From contig CAWZYM010000089.1 of the NCBI GenBank assembly GCA_963966185.1, positions 248,001 through 312,000 on the forward strand: a DNA stretch of 64,000 nucleotides, written 5' to 3'. How positions within the stretch are numbered: position 1 is the first letter of the stretch; each line of letters opens with the position of its first letter. The position numbers and the translations under genes were made by a program. The notes under the pieces were generated by a model. The model saw only the letters and a list, made by a program, of their open reading frames with translations, did no database searches and was not told the DNA's origin. Below are positions 28,205 to 40,530 of this stretch, piece by piece. Source of the DNA: Rhabditoides inermis (taxonomy: Eukaryota; Nematoda; Chromadorea; Rhabditida; Rhabditidae).

Positions 28205-30311
28205 CAAATGGTGTGTCCGATAACTCACCTGAACCTTAATCGACTGTCCGGACACATCACTGGACCTTAATCAAGTGTCCGGACACTTTACTGAACTCCA
28301 ATAAAGTGTACGGACACTTCACTAAACCTCATTAAAGTGTCCAGAAGAAGTGCCCGATAGCTCAACTGATCCTCGATCGAGTGTCCGGACACTTCACTGA
28401 ACCTCAATCAAAAGTCCGAATGATGTGTACGAAAAATCACCTGAACCTTAATCGACTGTCCGGACACATCACTGGACCTTAATCAAGTGTCCGGACACTT
28501 AACTGAACTCCAATAAAGTGTACGGACACTTCACCAAACCTCATTAAAGTGCCCGTAAAATGTGTCCGATAGCTAACCTGATCCTTAATGTCCGAACACT
28601 TCACTGAACTTCAATCAAGTGTCCGGACACTTCACTGAACCTCAATCAAGTGTCCAAATGGTGTGTCCGATAAATCACCTGAACCTTAATCGACTGTCCG
28701 GACACATCACTGGACCTTAATCAAGTGTCCGGACACTTTACTGAACTCCAATAAAGTGTACGGACACTTCACTAAACCTCATTAAAGTGTCCAGAAGAAG
28801 TGCCCGATAGCTCCACTGATCCTCGATCGAGTGTCCGGACACTTCACTGAACCTCAATCAAAAGTCCGAATGATGTGTTAGAAAACTCACCTGAACCTTA
28901 ATCGACTGTCCGGACACATCACTGGACCTTAACCAAGTGTCCGTACACTTCACTGAACCCCAATGAAGTGTACGGACACTTCACCAAACCTCATTAAAGT
29001 GTCCGGAAGAAGTGTCCGATACCTCACCTGATCCTTAATCAAGTGTCCGGACAGTTCACTGAACCTCAATCAAGTGTCCGAATGATGTGTCCGATAACTG
29101 ACCTAAACCTTAATCGACTGTCCGGACACATCGCTGGACCTTAACCAAGTGTCCGTACACTTTACTGAATTCCAATGAAGTGTACGGACATTTCACTAAA
29201 CTTTATTTAAGTGTCCGGAAGAAGTGTCCGATAGCTCACCTGATCCTTAATCAAGTGTCCGGACAGTTCACTGAACCTCAATCAAGTGTCCGACTGAAGT
29301 GTCCGATAGCTAACCTGATCCTTAATCGACTGTCCGGACACATCACTGGACCCTAACCAAGTGTCCGTACACTTTACTGAATTCCAATGAAGTGTACGGA
29401 CATTTCACTAAACTTTATTTAAGTGTCCGGAAGAAGTGTCTGATAGCTCACCTGATCCTTAATCGAGTGTCCGGACACCTCACTGAACCTCAATCAAGTG
29501 TCGGACTGAAGTGTCCGATAGCTAACCTGATCATTAATCAAGTGTCCGGACACTTCACTGAACCTCAATCAAGTGTCCAAACGGTGTGTCCGATAACTCA
29601 CCTGAACCTTAATCGACTGTCCGGACACATCTTAATCAAGTGTCCGGACACTTTACTGAACTCCAATAAAGTGTACGGACACTTCACTAAACCTCATTAA
29701 AGTGTCCAGAAGAAGTGCCCGATAGCTCAACTGATCCTCGATCGAGTGTCCGGACACCTCACTGAACCTCAATCAAGTGTCCGACTGAAGTGTCCAATAG
29801 CTAACCTGATCCTTAATCAAGTGTCCGGACACTTCACTGAACCTCAATCAAGTGTCCGAATGATGTGTCCGATAACTGACCTAAACCTTAATCGACTGTC
29901 CGGACACATCGCTGGACCTTAACCAAGTGTCCGTACACTTTACTGAATTCCAATGAAGTGTACGGACATTTCACTAAACTTTATTTAAGTGTCCGGAAGA
30001 AGTGTCCGATAGCTCACCTGATCCTTAATCAAGTGTCCGGACAGTTCACTGAACCTCAATCAAGTGTCCGACTGAAGTGTCCGATAGCTAACCTGATCCT
30101 TAATCGACTGTCCGGACACATCACTGGACCCTAACCAAGTGTCCGTACACTTTACTGAATTCCAATGAAGTGTACGGACATTTCACTAAACTTTATTTAA
30201 GTGTCCGGAAGAAGTGTCTGATAGCTCACCTGATCCTTAATCGAGTGTCCGGACACCTCACTGAACCTCAATCAAGTGTCGGACTGAAGTGTCCGATAGC
30301 TAACCTGATCC
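28205..30311 (+). repeat. Satellite A, second copy of ~6.5-kb unit, left of MITE1
   Basis: Equivalent monomers at 29392 and 30170 lie 6,516 bp after those at 22876 and 23654. The first about 200 bp resemble 20036-20240 rather than the expected 21689-21885, so the tandem-duplication edge and a conversion tract coincide. The unit is interrupted after TTAA 30312-30315 by MITE1 and continues at 30628. Confidence 0.87.
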
Positions 30312-30315
30312 TTAA

Positions 30316-30623
30316 AGGGAGTGTACACTCTGAATTTCGAAGTCGAGTTAACACCTGGACATGAAAATTTGATGAAAACGATGCAATTTTGCCAGTATAA
30401 CTAATTGTTGAAAATGCCAGCAAGTCGATAAAAATTGAGCGCAAAGTGTGCCAAAATGCAGAAATTGGTGCCAATTGATGCCAATTTTCAGTGTTCAACT
30501 GAACTTTTCACAGACTTAAGGCTATCTCCGACACATAGTTGTATTGACAAAAGTGCATCATTTTCATCATATTTTCACATCCTGGTGCTAACTCAACTTC
30601 GAGATTCAGAGTGTACACTCCCT
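30316..30623. mobile_element. MITE1: 308-bp fold-back TTAA element (piggyBac-type MITE)
   Basis: The element starts with AGGGAGTGTACACTCTGAAT and ends with its reverse complement. It is flanked by TTAA at 30312-30315 and 30624-30627. The inverted repeat is long: 30316-30403 pairs with 30536-30623 over about 88 bp with about 12 mismatches (roughly 86%), leaving a loop of about 132 bp. Many mismatches are transitions that would still allow G-U pairing in RNA. Precise TTAA target duplication is characteristic of the piggyBac superfamily, so I infer a non-autonomous relative; no transposase is present. Unoccupied paralogous sites lie at 23796-23799 and 55528-55531. Small frames over it (30268-30498 minus, 30435-30686 plus) run into the satellite and are not genes. 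Confidence 0.9.
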
Positions 30624-30627
30624 TTAA

Positions 30628-33600
30628 TCAAGTGTCCGGACACTTCACTGAACCTCAATCAAGTGTCCAAACGGTGTGTCCGATAACTCACCTGAACCTT
30701 AATCGACTGTCCGGACACATCTTAATCAAGTGTCCGGACACTTTACTGAACTCCAATAAAGTGTACGGACACTTCACTAAACCTCATTAAAGTGTCCAGA
30801 AGAAGTGCCCGATAGCTCAACTGATCCTCGATTGAGTGTCCGGACACCTCACTGAACCTCAATCAAGTGTCCGACTGAAGTGTCCAATAGCTAACCTGAT
30901 CCTTAATCAAGTGTCCGGACACTTCACTGAACCTCAATCAAGTGTCCAAATGGTGTGTCCGATAACTCACCTGAACCTTAATCGACTGTCCGGACACATC
31001 ACTGGACCTTAATCAAGTGTCCGGACACTTTACTGAACTCCAATAAAGTGTACGGACACTTCACTAAACCTCATTAAAGTGTCCAGAAGAAGTGCCCGAT
31101 AGCTCAACTGATCCTCGATCGAGTGTCCGGACACTTCACTGAACCTCAATCAAAAGTCCGAATGATGTGTACGAAAAATCACCTGAACCTTAATCGACTG
31201 TCCGGACACATCACTGGACCTTAACCAAGTGTCCGTACACTTCACTGAACCCCAATGAAGTGTACGGACACTTCACCAAACCTCATTAAAGTGCCCGGAA
31301 GAAGTGTCCGATACCTCACCTGATCCTTAATCAAGTGTCCGGACAGTTCACTGAACCTCAATCAAGTGTCCGAATGATGTGTCCGATAACTGACCTAAAC
31401 CTTAATCGACTGTCCGGACACATCACTGGACCTTAACCAAGTGTCCGTACACTTTACTGAATTCCAATGAAGTGTACGGACATTCCACTAAACTTTATTT
31501 AAGTGTCCGGAAGAAGTGTCCGATAGCTCACCTGATCCTTAATCAAGTGTCCGGACAGTTCACTGAACCTCAATCAAGTGCCCGACTGAAGTGTCCGATA
31601 GCTAACCTGATCTTTAATCGACTGTCCGGACACATCACTGGACCCTAACCAAGTGTCCGTACACTTTACTGGATTCTAATGAAGTGTACGGACATTTCAC
31701 TAAACTTTATTTAAGTGTCCGGAAGAAGTGTCCGATAGCTAACCTGATCCTTAATCAAGTGTCCGGACACTTAACTGAACCTCAATCAAGTGTCCAAATG
31801 GTGTGTCCGATAACTCACCTGAACCTTAATCGACTGTCCGGACACATCACTGGACCTTAATCAAGTGTCCGGACACTTTACTGAACTCCAATAAAGTGTA
31901 CGGACACTTCACTAAACCTCATTAAAGTGTCCAGAAGAAGTGCCCGATAGCTCAACTGATCCTCGATCGAGTGTCCGGACACCTCACTGAACCTCAATCA
32001 AGTGTCCGACTGAAGTGTCCGATAGCTAACCTGATCCTTAATCAAGTGTCCGGACACTTCACTGAACCTCAATCAAGTGTCCAAATGGTGTGTCCGATAA
32101 CTCACCTGAACCTTAATCGACTGTCCGGACACATCACTGGACCTTAATCAAGTGTCCGGACACTTTACTGAACTCCAATAAAGTGTACGGACACTTCACT
32201 AAACTTCATTAAAGTGTCCAGAAGAAGTGCCCGATAGCTCAACTGATCCTCGATCGAGTGTCCGGACACTTCACTGAACCTCAATCAAAAGTCCGAATGA
32301 TGTGTACGAAAACTCACCTGAACCTTAATCGACTGTCCGGACACATCACTGGACCTTAACCAAGTGTCCGTACACTTCACTGAACCCCAATGAAGTGTAC
32401 GGACACTTCACCAAACCTCATTAAAGTGCCCGGAAGAAGTGTCCGATACCTCACCTGATCCTTAATCAAGTGTCCGGACAGTTCACTGAACCTCAATCAA
32501 GTGTCCGAATGATGTGTCCGATAACTGACCTAAACCTTAATCGACTGTCCGGACACATCGCTGGACCTTAACCAAGTGTCCGTACACTTTACTGAATTCC
32601 AATGAAGTGTACGGACATTTCACTAAACTTTATTTAAGTGTCCGGAAGAAGTGTCCGATAGCTCACCTGATCCTTAATCGAGTGTCCGGACACCTCACTG
32701 AACCTCAATCAAGTGTCCAAATGGTGTGTCCGATAACTCACCTGAACCTTAATCGACTGTCCGGACACATCACTGGACCTTAATCAAGTGTCCGGACACT
32801 TTACTGAACTCCAATAAAGTGTACGGACACTTCACTAAACCTCATTAAAGTGTCCAGAAGAAGTGCCCGATAGCTCAACTGATCCTCGATCGAGTGTCCG
32901 GACACCTCACTGAACCTCAATCAAGTGTCCGACTGAAGTGTCCAATAGCTAACCTGATCCTTAATCAAGTGTCCGGACACTTCACTGAACCTCAATCAAG
33001 TGTCCAAATGGTGTGTCCGATAACTCACCTGAACCTTAATCGACTGTCCGGACAAATCACTGGACCTTAATCAAGTGTCCGGACACTTTACTGAACTCCA
33101 ATAAAGTGTACGGACACTTCACTAAACCTCATTAAAGTGTCCAGAAGAAGTGCCCGATAGCTCAACTGATCCTCGATCGAGTGTCCGGACACTTCACTGA
33201 ACCTCAATCAAAAGTCCGAATGATGTGTACGAAAAATTACCTGAACCTTAATCGACTGTCCGGACACATCACTGGACCTTAACCAAGTGTCCGTACACTT
33301 CACTGAACCCCAATGAAGTGTACGGACACTTCACCAAACCTCATTAAAGTGCCCGGAAGAAGTGTCCGATACCTCACCTGATCCTTAATCAAGTGTCCGG
33401 ACAGTTCACTGAACCTCAATCAAGTGTCCGAATGATGTGTCCGATAACTGACCTAAACCTTAATCGACTGTCCGGACACATCACTGGACCTTAACCAAGT
33501 GTCCGTACACTTTACTGAATTCCAATGAAGTGTACGGACATTCCACTAAACTTTATTTAAGTGTCCGGAAGAAGTGTCCGATAGCTCACCTGATCCTTAA

Positions 33601-35033
33601 TCAAGTGTCCGGACAGTTCACTGAACCTCAATCAAGTGTCCGACTGAAGTGTCCGATAGCTAACCTGATCCTTAATCGACTGTCCGGACACATCACTGGA
33701 CCCTAACCAAGTGTCCGTACACTTTACTGAATTCCAATGAAGTGTACGGACATTTCACTAAACTTTATTTAAGTGTCCGGAAGAAGTGTCCGATAGCTCA
33801 CCTGATCCTTAATCGAGTGTCCGGACACCTCACTGAACCTCAATCAAGTGTCCGACTGAAGTGTCCGATAGCTAACCTGATCCTTAATCAAGTGTCCGGA
33901 CACTTCACTGAACCTCAATCAAGTGTCCAAATGGTGTGTCCGATAACTCACCTGAACCTTAATCGACTGTCCGGACACATCACTGGACCTTAATCAAGTG
34001 TCCGGACACTTTACTGAACTCCAATAAAGTGTACGGACACTTCACTAAACCTCATTAAAGTGTCCAGAAGAAGTGCCCGATAGCTCAACTGATCCTCGAT
34101 CGAGTGTCCGGACACTTCACTGAACCTCAATCAAAAGTCCGAATGATGTGTACGAAAACTCACCTGAACCTTAATCGACTGTCCGGACACATCACTGGAC
34201 CTTAACCAAGTGTCCGTACACTTCACTGAACCCCAATGAAGTGTACGGACACTTCACCAAACCTCATTAAAGTGTCCGTAAGAAGTGTCCGATAGCTAAC
34301 CTGATTCTTAATCAAGTGTCCGGACACTTCACTGAACCTCAATCAAGTGGCCGAATGATGTGTCCGATAACTGACCTGAACCTTAATCAAGTGGCCGGAC
34401 ACATCACTGGACCTTAATCAAGTGTACAGATACTTCACTGAACCACAATAAAGTGTACGGACACTTCACCAAACCTCATTAAAGTTCCCGTAAAAAATGT
34501 CCGATAGCTGACCTGATTCTTAATCAAGTGTCCGACCACTTCACTGAACCTCAATCAAGTCTCCAAATGCCGTGTCCGATAACTCACCTGAACCTTGATC
34601 GACTGTCTGGACACATCACTGTACCTTGATCAAGTGTCCGGACACTTTACTGAACTCCAATAAAGTGTACGGACACTTCGCCAAACCTCATTTAATCTCC
34701 CGTAGAAAGTGTCCGATAGCTAACCTGATCCTTAATCAAGATTCCGGACAGTTCACTGAACCTCAATCAAGTGTCCGAATGATGTGTCCGATAACTGACC
34801 TGAACCATTATCGACTGTCCGGACACATCACTGGACCTTAACCAAGTGTCCGGACACTTTATTGAATCCCAATGAAGTGTACGGACACTTCACTAAACCT
34901 CATTAAAGTTCCCGTAAAAAAGTATCCGATAGCTAACCTGATACTTAATCAAGTGTCCGTACACTTCACTGAACCTCAATCAAGTGTCCGAATGAAGTGT
35001 ATTATAGCTCACCTGATCCTCAATCAAGTGTCC
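30628..35033 (+). repeat. Satellite A, second copy of ~6.5-kb unit, right of MITE1
   Basis: After MITE1 the copy continues with an offset of 6,828 bp to the first copy, against 6,516 bp to the left of it. The 312-bp difference is exactly the MITE plus one TTAA. The block ends at about 35033, where the two copies stop matching. Only a few substitutions separate it from 24,000-28,204, for example CAAGTGCCCGACTG near 31577 against CAAGTGTCCGACTG near 24746. TTAA 34945-34948 is another empty paralogue of the MITE4 site. Confidence 0.89.
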
Positions 35034-35986
35034 GAATGTTGTGTCCGATAACTCACCTTAACCTTAATCGACTGTCCGGAAACATCACTGGACCTCAATC
35101 AAGTGTACAGGTACTTCACTGAAACACAATGAAGTGTACGGACATTTCACTGAACTTTATTCAAGTGTCCGGAAGAAGTGTCCGATAGCTCACCTGATCC
35201 TTAATCGAGTGTCCGGACACCTCACTGAACCTCAATCAAGTGTCCGACTGAAGTGTCTTATAGCTCACCCTATTCTCAATCGAGTGTCCGGACACTTCAC
35301 TGAACCTCAATCAAGTGTCCGAATGATGTGTCCGATAACTCACCTGAATCTTAATCGGCTGTCCGGACACATCACTGGACCTTAATCAAGTGTACAGATA
35401 CTTCACTGAACAACAATGAAGTGTACGGACACTTCACCAAACCTCATTAAAGTTCCCGTAAAAAATGTCCGATAGCTGACCTGATCCTTAATCAAGTGTC
35501 CGGACAGTTCACTGAACCTCAATCAAGTGTCCGAATGATGTATCCGATAACTGACCTGAACCTTAATCGACTGTCCGGACACATCACTGGACCTTAACCA
35601 AGTGTCCGTACACTTTACTGAATTCCAATGAAGTGTACGGACATTTCACTAAACTTTATTTAAGTGTCCGGAAGAAGTGTCCGATAGCTCACCTGATCCT
35701 TAATCAAGTGTCCGGACAGTTCACTGAACCTCAATCAAGTGTCCGACTGAAGTGTCCGATAGCTAACCTGATCCTTAATCGACTGTCCGGACACATCACT
35801 GGACCCTAACCAAGTGTCCGTACACTTTACTGAATTCCAATGAAGTGTACGGACATTTCACTAAACTTTATTTAAGTGTCCGGAAGAAGTGTCCGATAGC
35901 TCACCTGATCCTTAATCGAGTGTCCGGACACCTCACTGAACCTCAATCAAGTGTCCGACTGAAGTGTCCGATAGCTAACCTGATCC
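35034..35986 (+). repeat. Satellite A with a diverged dimer, up to MITE2
   Basis: Satellite A continuing beyond the edge of the 6.5-kb duplication. Variants include GTGTCTTATAGCTCACC and CTATTCTCAATCGAG near 35253-35285. The same diverged 75-bp dimer is kept near 46260 but is missing from the otherwise matching stretch at 41017-41724. The block ends in a 44-mer tail, GATAGCTAACCTGATCC, directly before TTAA 35987-35990. Confidence 0.88.
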
Positions 35987-35990
35987 TTAA

Positions 35991-36525
35991 AGGTTGTGTC
36001 TCCTCTGATTTCGACGACATGAGTTGTTATTACCAGTTTGTAATTCATTATTTGTTAGTTAAACTTCCTATGTTTGAAAGTCAAAAAACCAAAAATAACA
36101 AATTTATAAATAAAACTTAAAGTGAAAATGTCCGACTTTTACCGCAAAAATGGCTCACATTGGTTCTCGTCCGCAAAATTACGTTCACCGACTGCGGTTA
36201 CATCACCGAACTGACCGGAGTAGCTTACTTGTTTTGCCTCTTACAACCACTCAATTATTTTTGTTGTTTGTTTTGTATGTTTAATTTGCATTCTGAAATC
36301 AAACTAAACATAATAAAATATGAATCAACTAAAATAAACAAATTTACCAAATTTTCAGAAAATCGAAGTTTTTAATCGTTTCAATGTTTAAAGTGTATTT
36401 GCATAGGGTTAACACTATATTCAAGGAATAGTATATTAGCCAAATATGTTTCTAATATGGTGATTAAACAGAAGAACAACAAACATTGAAACTTCACAGT
36501 AATGAACTCAGAGGTTACACTACCT
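35991..36525. mobile_element. MITE2: 535-bp TTAA element (piggyBac-type MITE)
   Basis: The left end AGGTTGTGTCTCCTCTGA matches the reverse complement of the right end, AGGTAGTGTAACCTCTGA, at 15 of 18 positions. TTAA flanks lie at 35987-35990 and 36526-36529. The interior is AT-rich and unlike the satellite, with a short more GC-rich patch around 36175-36225. Frames running in from the satellite (35845-36120) and inside it (36160-36375) show no transposase or other recognisable domain and the element is far too short to be autonomous. The intact satellite sequence without it is at TTAA 7231-7234. Assignment to piggyBac-like elements rests on the TTAA duplication and end structure only. Confidence 0.85.
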
Positions 36526-36529
36526 TTAA

Positions 36530-36696
36530 TCAAGTGTCCGGACACTTCACTGAACCTCAATCAAGTGTCCAAATGGTGTGTCCGATAACTCACATGAACC
36601 TTAATCGACTGTCCGGACACATCACTGGACCTTAATCAAGTGTCCGGACACTTTACTGAACTCCAATAAAGTGTACGGACACTTCACTAAACCTCA
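36530..36696 (+). repeat. Satellite A segment between MITE2 and MITE3
   Basis: About 170 bp of ordinary satellite A (AAGTGTCCGGACACTT monomers) separates two different insertions. It continues the satellite phase from 35986 and resumes at 37091. It ends at CCTCA followed by TCAA, where uninterrupted copies read CCTCATTAAAG. Confidence 0.9.
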
Positions 36697-36700
36697 TCAA

Positions 36701-37086
36701 AGTGACAATTTCACTTAAAAAATGATATTAGACTGATGAAAAGTTAATGGAAACATCAAGTAACATCTACTAAACCTAAAAACTAGAACTTTTTTCATGA
36801 TTTTAAACTATTTTTTGCCTCAAAAAATAGTTGATTTTGAACGCTTTATGGGTAAAAAGTGAGGTTACATCACAGCTGCGTGTCTAAAACGTCTTGAATG
36901 ACGGGAATTTCGAAATAAAATTTTGATATGAAATTCAGTTTCTAGCATAAACTGAAGTTGTAGAAGCCGATAAACATATCCCTATGCGATACGCATTTCA
37001 AGTTCAATAGTTATAGCTAGAATTTGTAAAGCGCGCCAATTCAAAATTCAATATTTTTCCGACGGCGGATCAATAAAATTGTCACT
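36701..37086. mobile_element. MITE3: 386-bp element with short inverted repeats at a TTAA site
   Basis: The ends are AGTGACAATTT and its perfect 11-bp reverse complement. The right flank is TTAA (37087-37090); the left flank is TCAA (36697-36700). Undisturbed satellite reads CATTAAAGTGTCC at this point, so a TTAA duplication with one later T-to-C change on the left is the simplest reading. The AT-rich interior has no long ORF. It has a patch near 36860-36880 (GAGGTTACATCACAG) that resembles GCGGTTACATCACCG in MITE2, which may hint at distant common origin or be chance. Family assignment is less certain than for MITE1, 2 and 4. Confidence 0.75.
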
Positions 37087-37090
37087 TTAA

Positions 37091-40000
37091 AGTGTCCAGA
37101 AGAAGTGCCCGATAGCTCAACTGATCCTCGATCGACTGTCCGGGCACATCACTGGACCTTAATCAAGTGTCCGGACACTTTACTGAACTCCAATAAAGTG
37201 TACGGACACTTCACTAAACCTCATTAAAGTGTCCAGAAGAAGTGCCCGATAGCTCAACTGTTCCTCGATCGAGTGTCCGGACACTTCACTGAACCTCAAT
37301 CAAAAGTCCGAATGATGTGTACGAAAACTCACCTGAACCTTAATCCACTGTCCGGACACATCACTGTACCTTAATCAAGTGTCCGGACACTTTACTGAAC
37401 TCCAATAAAGTGTACGGACACTTCACCAAGCATTATTAAAGTTCCCGTGAAAAGTGTCCTATAGCTAACCTGATCCTTAATCAAGTGTCCGGACACTTCA
37501 CTGAACCTCAATCAAGTGTCCAAATGGTGTGTCCGATAACTCACCTGAACCTTAATCGACTGTCCGGACACATCACTGGACCTTAATCAAGTGTCCGGAC
37601 ACTTTACTGAACTCCAATAAAGTGTACGGACACTTCACTAAACCTCATTAAAGTGTCCAGAAGAAGTGCCCGATAGCTCAACTGATCCTCGATCGAGTGT
37701 CCGGACACTTCACTGAACCTCAATCAAAAGTCCGAATGATGTGTACGAAAACTCACCTGAACCTTAATCGACTGTCCGGACACATCACTGGACCTTAACC
37801 AAGTGTCCGTACACTTCACTGAACCCCAATGAAGTGTACGGACACTTCACCAAATCTCATTAAGTGCCCGGAAGAAGTGTCCGATACCTCACCTGATCCT
37901 TAATCAAGTGTCCGGACAGTTCACTGAACCTCAATCAAGTGTCCGAATGATGTGTCCGATAACTGACCTAAACCTTAATCGACTGTCCGGACACATCGCT
38001 GGACCTTAACCAAGTGTCCGTACACTTTACTGAATTCCAATGAAGTGTACGGACATTTCACTAAACTTTATTTAAGTGTCCGGAAGAAGTGTCCGATAGC
38101 TCACCTGATCCTTAATCAAGTGTCCGGACAGTTCACTGAACCTCAATCAAGTGTCCGACTGAAGTGTCCGATAGCTAACCTGATCCTTAATCAAGTGTCC
38201 GGACACTTCACTGAACCTCAATCAAGTGTCCAAATGGTGTGTCCGATAACTTACCTGAACCTTAATCGACTGTCCGGACACATCACTGGACCTTAATCAA
38301 GTGTCCGGACACTTTACTGAACTCCAATAAAGTGTACGGACACTTCACTAAACCTCATTAAAGTGTCCAGAAGAAGTTCCCGATAGCTCAACTGATCCTC
38401 GATCGAGTGTTCGGACACCTCACTGAACCTCAATCAAGTGTCCGACTGAAGTGTCCGATAGCTAACCTGATCCTTAAACAAGTGTCCGGACACTTCACTG
38501 AACCTCAATCAAGTGTCCAAATGGTGTGTCCGATAACTCACCTGAACCTTAATCGACTGTCCGGACACATCACTGGACCTTAATCAAGTGTACAGATACT
38601 TCACTGAACCCCAATGAAGTGTACGGACACTTCGCCAAATTTCATTAAAGTGCCCGTTAAAAGTGTCCGATAGCTAACCTGATCCTTAATGTCCGGACAC
38701 TTCACTGAACCTCAATCAAGTGTCCGACTGAAGTGTACGAAAAATCACCTGAACCTTAATCGACTGTCCGGACACATCACTGGACCTTAACCAAGTGTCC
38801 GTACACTTCACTGAACCCCAATGAAGTGTACGGACACTTCACCAAACCTCATTAAAGTGCCCGGAAGAAGTGTCCGATACCTCACCTGATCCTTAATCAA
38901 GTGTCCGGACAGTTCACTGAACCTCAATCAAGTGTCCGAATGATGTGTCCGATAACTGACCTAAACCTTAATCGACTGTCCGGACACATCACTGGACCTT
39001 AACCAAGTGTCCGTACACTTTACTGAATTCCAATGAAGTGTACGGACATTCCACTAAACTTTATTTAAGTGTCCGGAAGAAGTGTCCGATAGCTCACCTG
39101 ATCCTTAATCAAGTGTCCGGACAGTTCACTGAACCTCAATCAAGTGTCCGACTGAAGTGTCCGATAGCTAACCTGATCCTTAATCGACTGTCCGGACACA
39201 TCACTAGACCCTAACCAAGTGTCCGTACACTTTACTGAATTCCAATGAAGTGTACGGACATTTCACTAAACTTTATTTAAGTGTCCGGAAGAAGTGTCCG
39301 ATAGCTCACCTGATCCTTAATCGAGTGTCCGGACACCTCACTGAACCTCAATCAAGTGTCCGACTGAAGTGTCCGATAGCTAACCTGATCCTTAATCAAG
39401 TGTCCGGACACTTCACTGAACCTCAATCAAGTGTCCAAATGGTGTGTCCGATAACTCACCTGAACCTTAATCGACTGTCCGGACACATCACTGGACCTTA
39501 ATCAAGTGTCCGGACACTTTACTGAACTCCAATAAAGTGTACGGACACTTCACTAAACCTCGTTAAAGTGTCCAGAAGAAGTGCCCGATAGCTCAACTGA
39601 TCATCGATCGTGTGTCCGGACACCTCACTGAACCTCAATCAAGTGTCCGACTGAAGTGTCCGATCGCTAACCTGATCCTTAATCAAGTGTCCGGACACTT
39701 CACTGAACCTCAATCAAGTGTCCAAATGGTGTGTCCGATAACTCACCTGAACCTTAATCGACTGTCCGGACACATCACTGGACCTTAATCAAGTGTCCGG
39801 ACACTTTACTGAACTCCAATAAAGTGTACGGACACTTCACTAAACCTCATTAAAGTGTCCAGAAGAAGTGCCCGATAGCTCAACTGATCCTCGATCGAGT
39901 GTCCGGACACTTCACTGAACCTCAATCAAAAGTCCGAATGATGTGTACGAAAACTCACCTGAACCTTAATCGACTGTCCGGACACATCACTGGACCTTAA

Positions 40001-40526
40001 CCAAGTGTCCGTACACTTCACTGAACCCCAATGAAGTGTACGGACACTTCACCAAACCTCATTAAAGTGTCCGTAAGAAGTGTCCGATAGCTAACCTGAT
40101 TCTTAATCAAGTGTCCGGACACTTCACTGAACCTCAATCAAGTGTCCGAATGATGTGTCCGATAACTGACCTGAACCTTAATCAAGTGGCCGGACACATC
40201 ACTGGACCTTAATCAAGTGTACAGATACTTCACTGAACCACAATAAAGTGTACGGACACTTCACCAAACCTCATTAAAGTTCCCGTAAAAAATGTCCGAT
40301 AGCTGACCTGATTCTTAATCAAGTGTCCGACCACTTCACTGAACCTCAATCAAGTGTCCGAATGATGTGTCCGATAACTGACCTGAACCATTATCGACTG
40401 TCCGGACACATCACTGGACCTTAACCAAGTGTCCGGACACTTTACTGAATCCCAATGAAGTGTACGGACACTTCACTAAACCTCATTAAAGTTCCCGTAA
40501 AAAGTATCCGATAGCTAACCTGATAC
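37091..40526 (+). repeat. Satellite A between MITE3 and MITE4
   Basis: This is satellite A resembling the 1,484-bp HOR seen at 7089-8573. Between 35845 and 38045 the spacing is 2,200 bp; subtracting MITE2, MITE3 and their TTAA copies (929 bp) leaves 1,271 bp. That is one 212-bp composite and one base shorter than 1,484, and a one-base deletion is visible at CTCATTAAGTGCCC near 37860. From about 39550 to 40526 it follows 27170-28116 with an internal deletion. It ends at GATAGCTAACCTGATAC before TTAA 40527-40530. Confidence 0.87.
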
Positions 40527-40530
40527 TTAA

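Noticed and set aside
30312..30627. MITE1 as a diverged internal satellite segment
   Set aside because: Inverted termini, TTAA on both sides and precise empty sites at 23796 and 55528 show an insertion.
30316..36000. Derivation of satellite A from a piggyBac-like terminal repeat (both show TTAAAGTGT-like strings)
   Set aside because: The similarity is limited to a few bases next to TTAA and does not extend, so chance is the better explanation.
36160..36375. 71-codon ORF inside MITE2
   Set aside because: Low-complexity, AT-driven frame with no recognisable domain, inside a short non-autonomous element.
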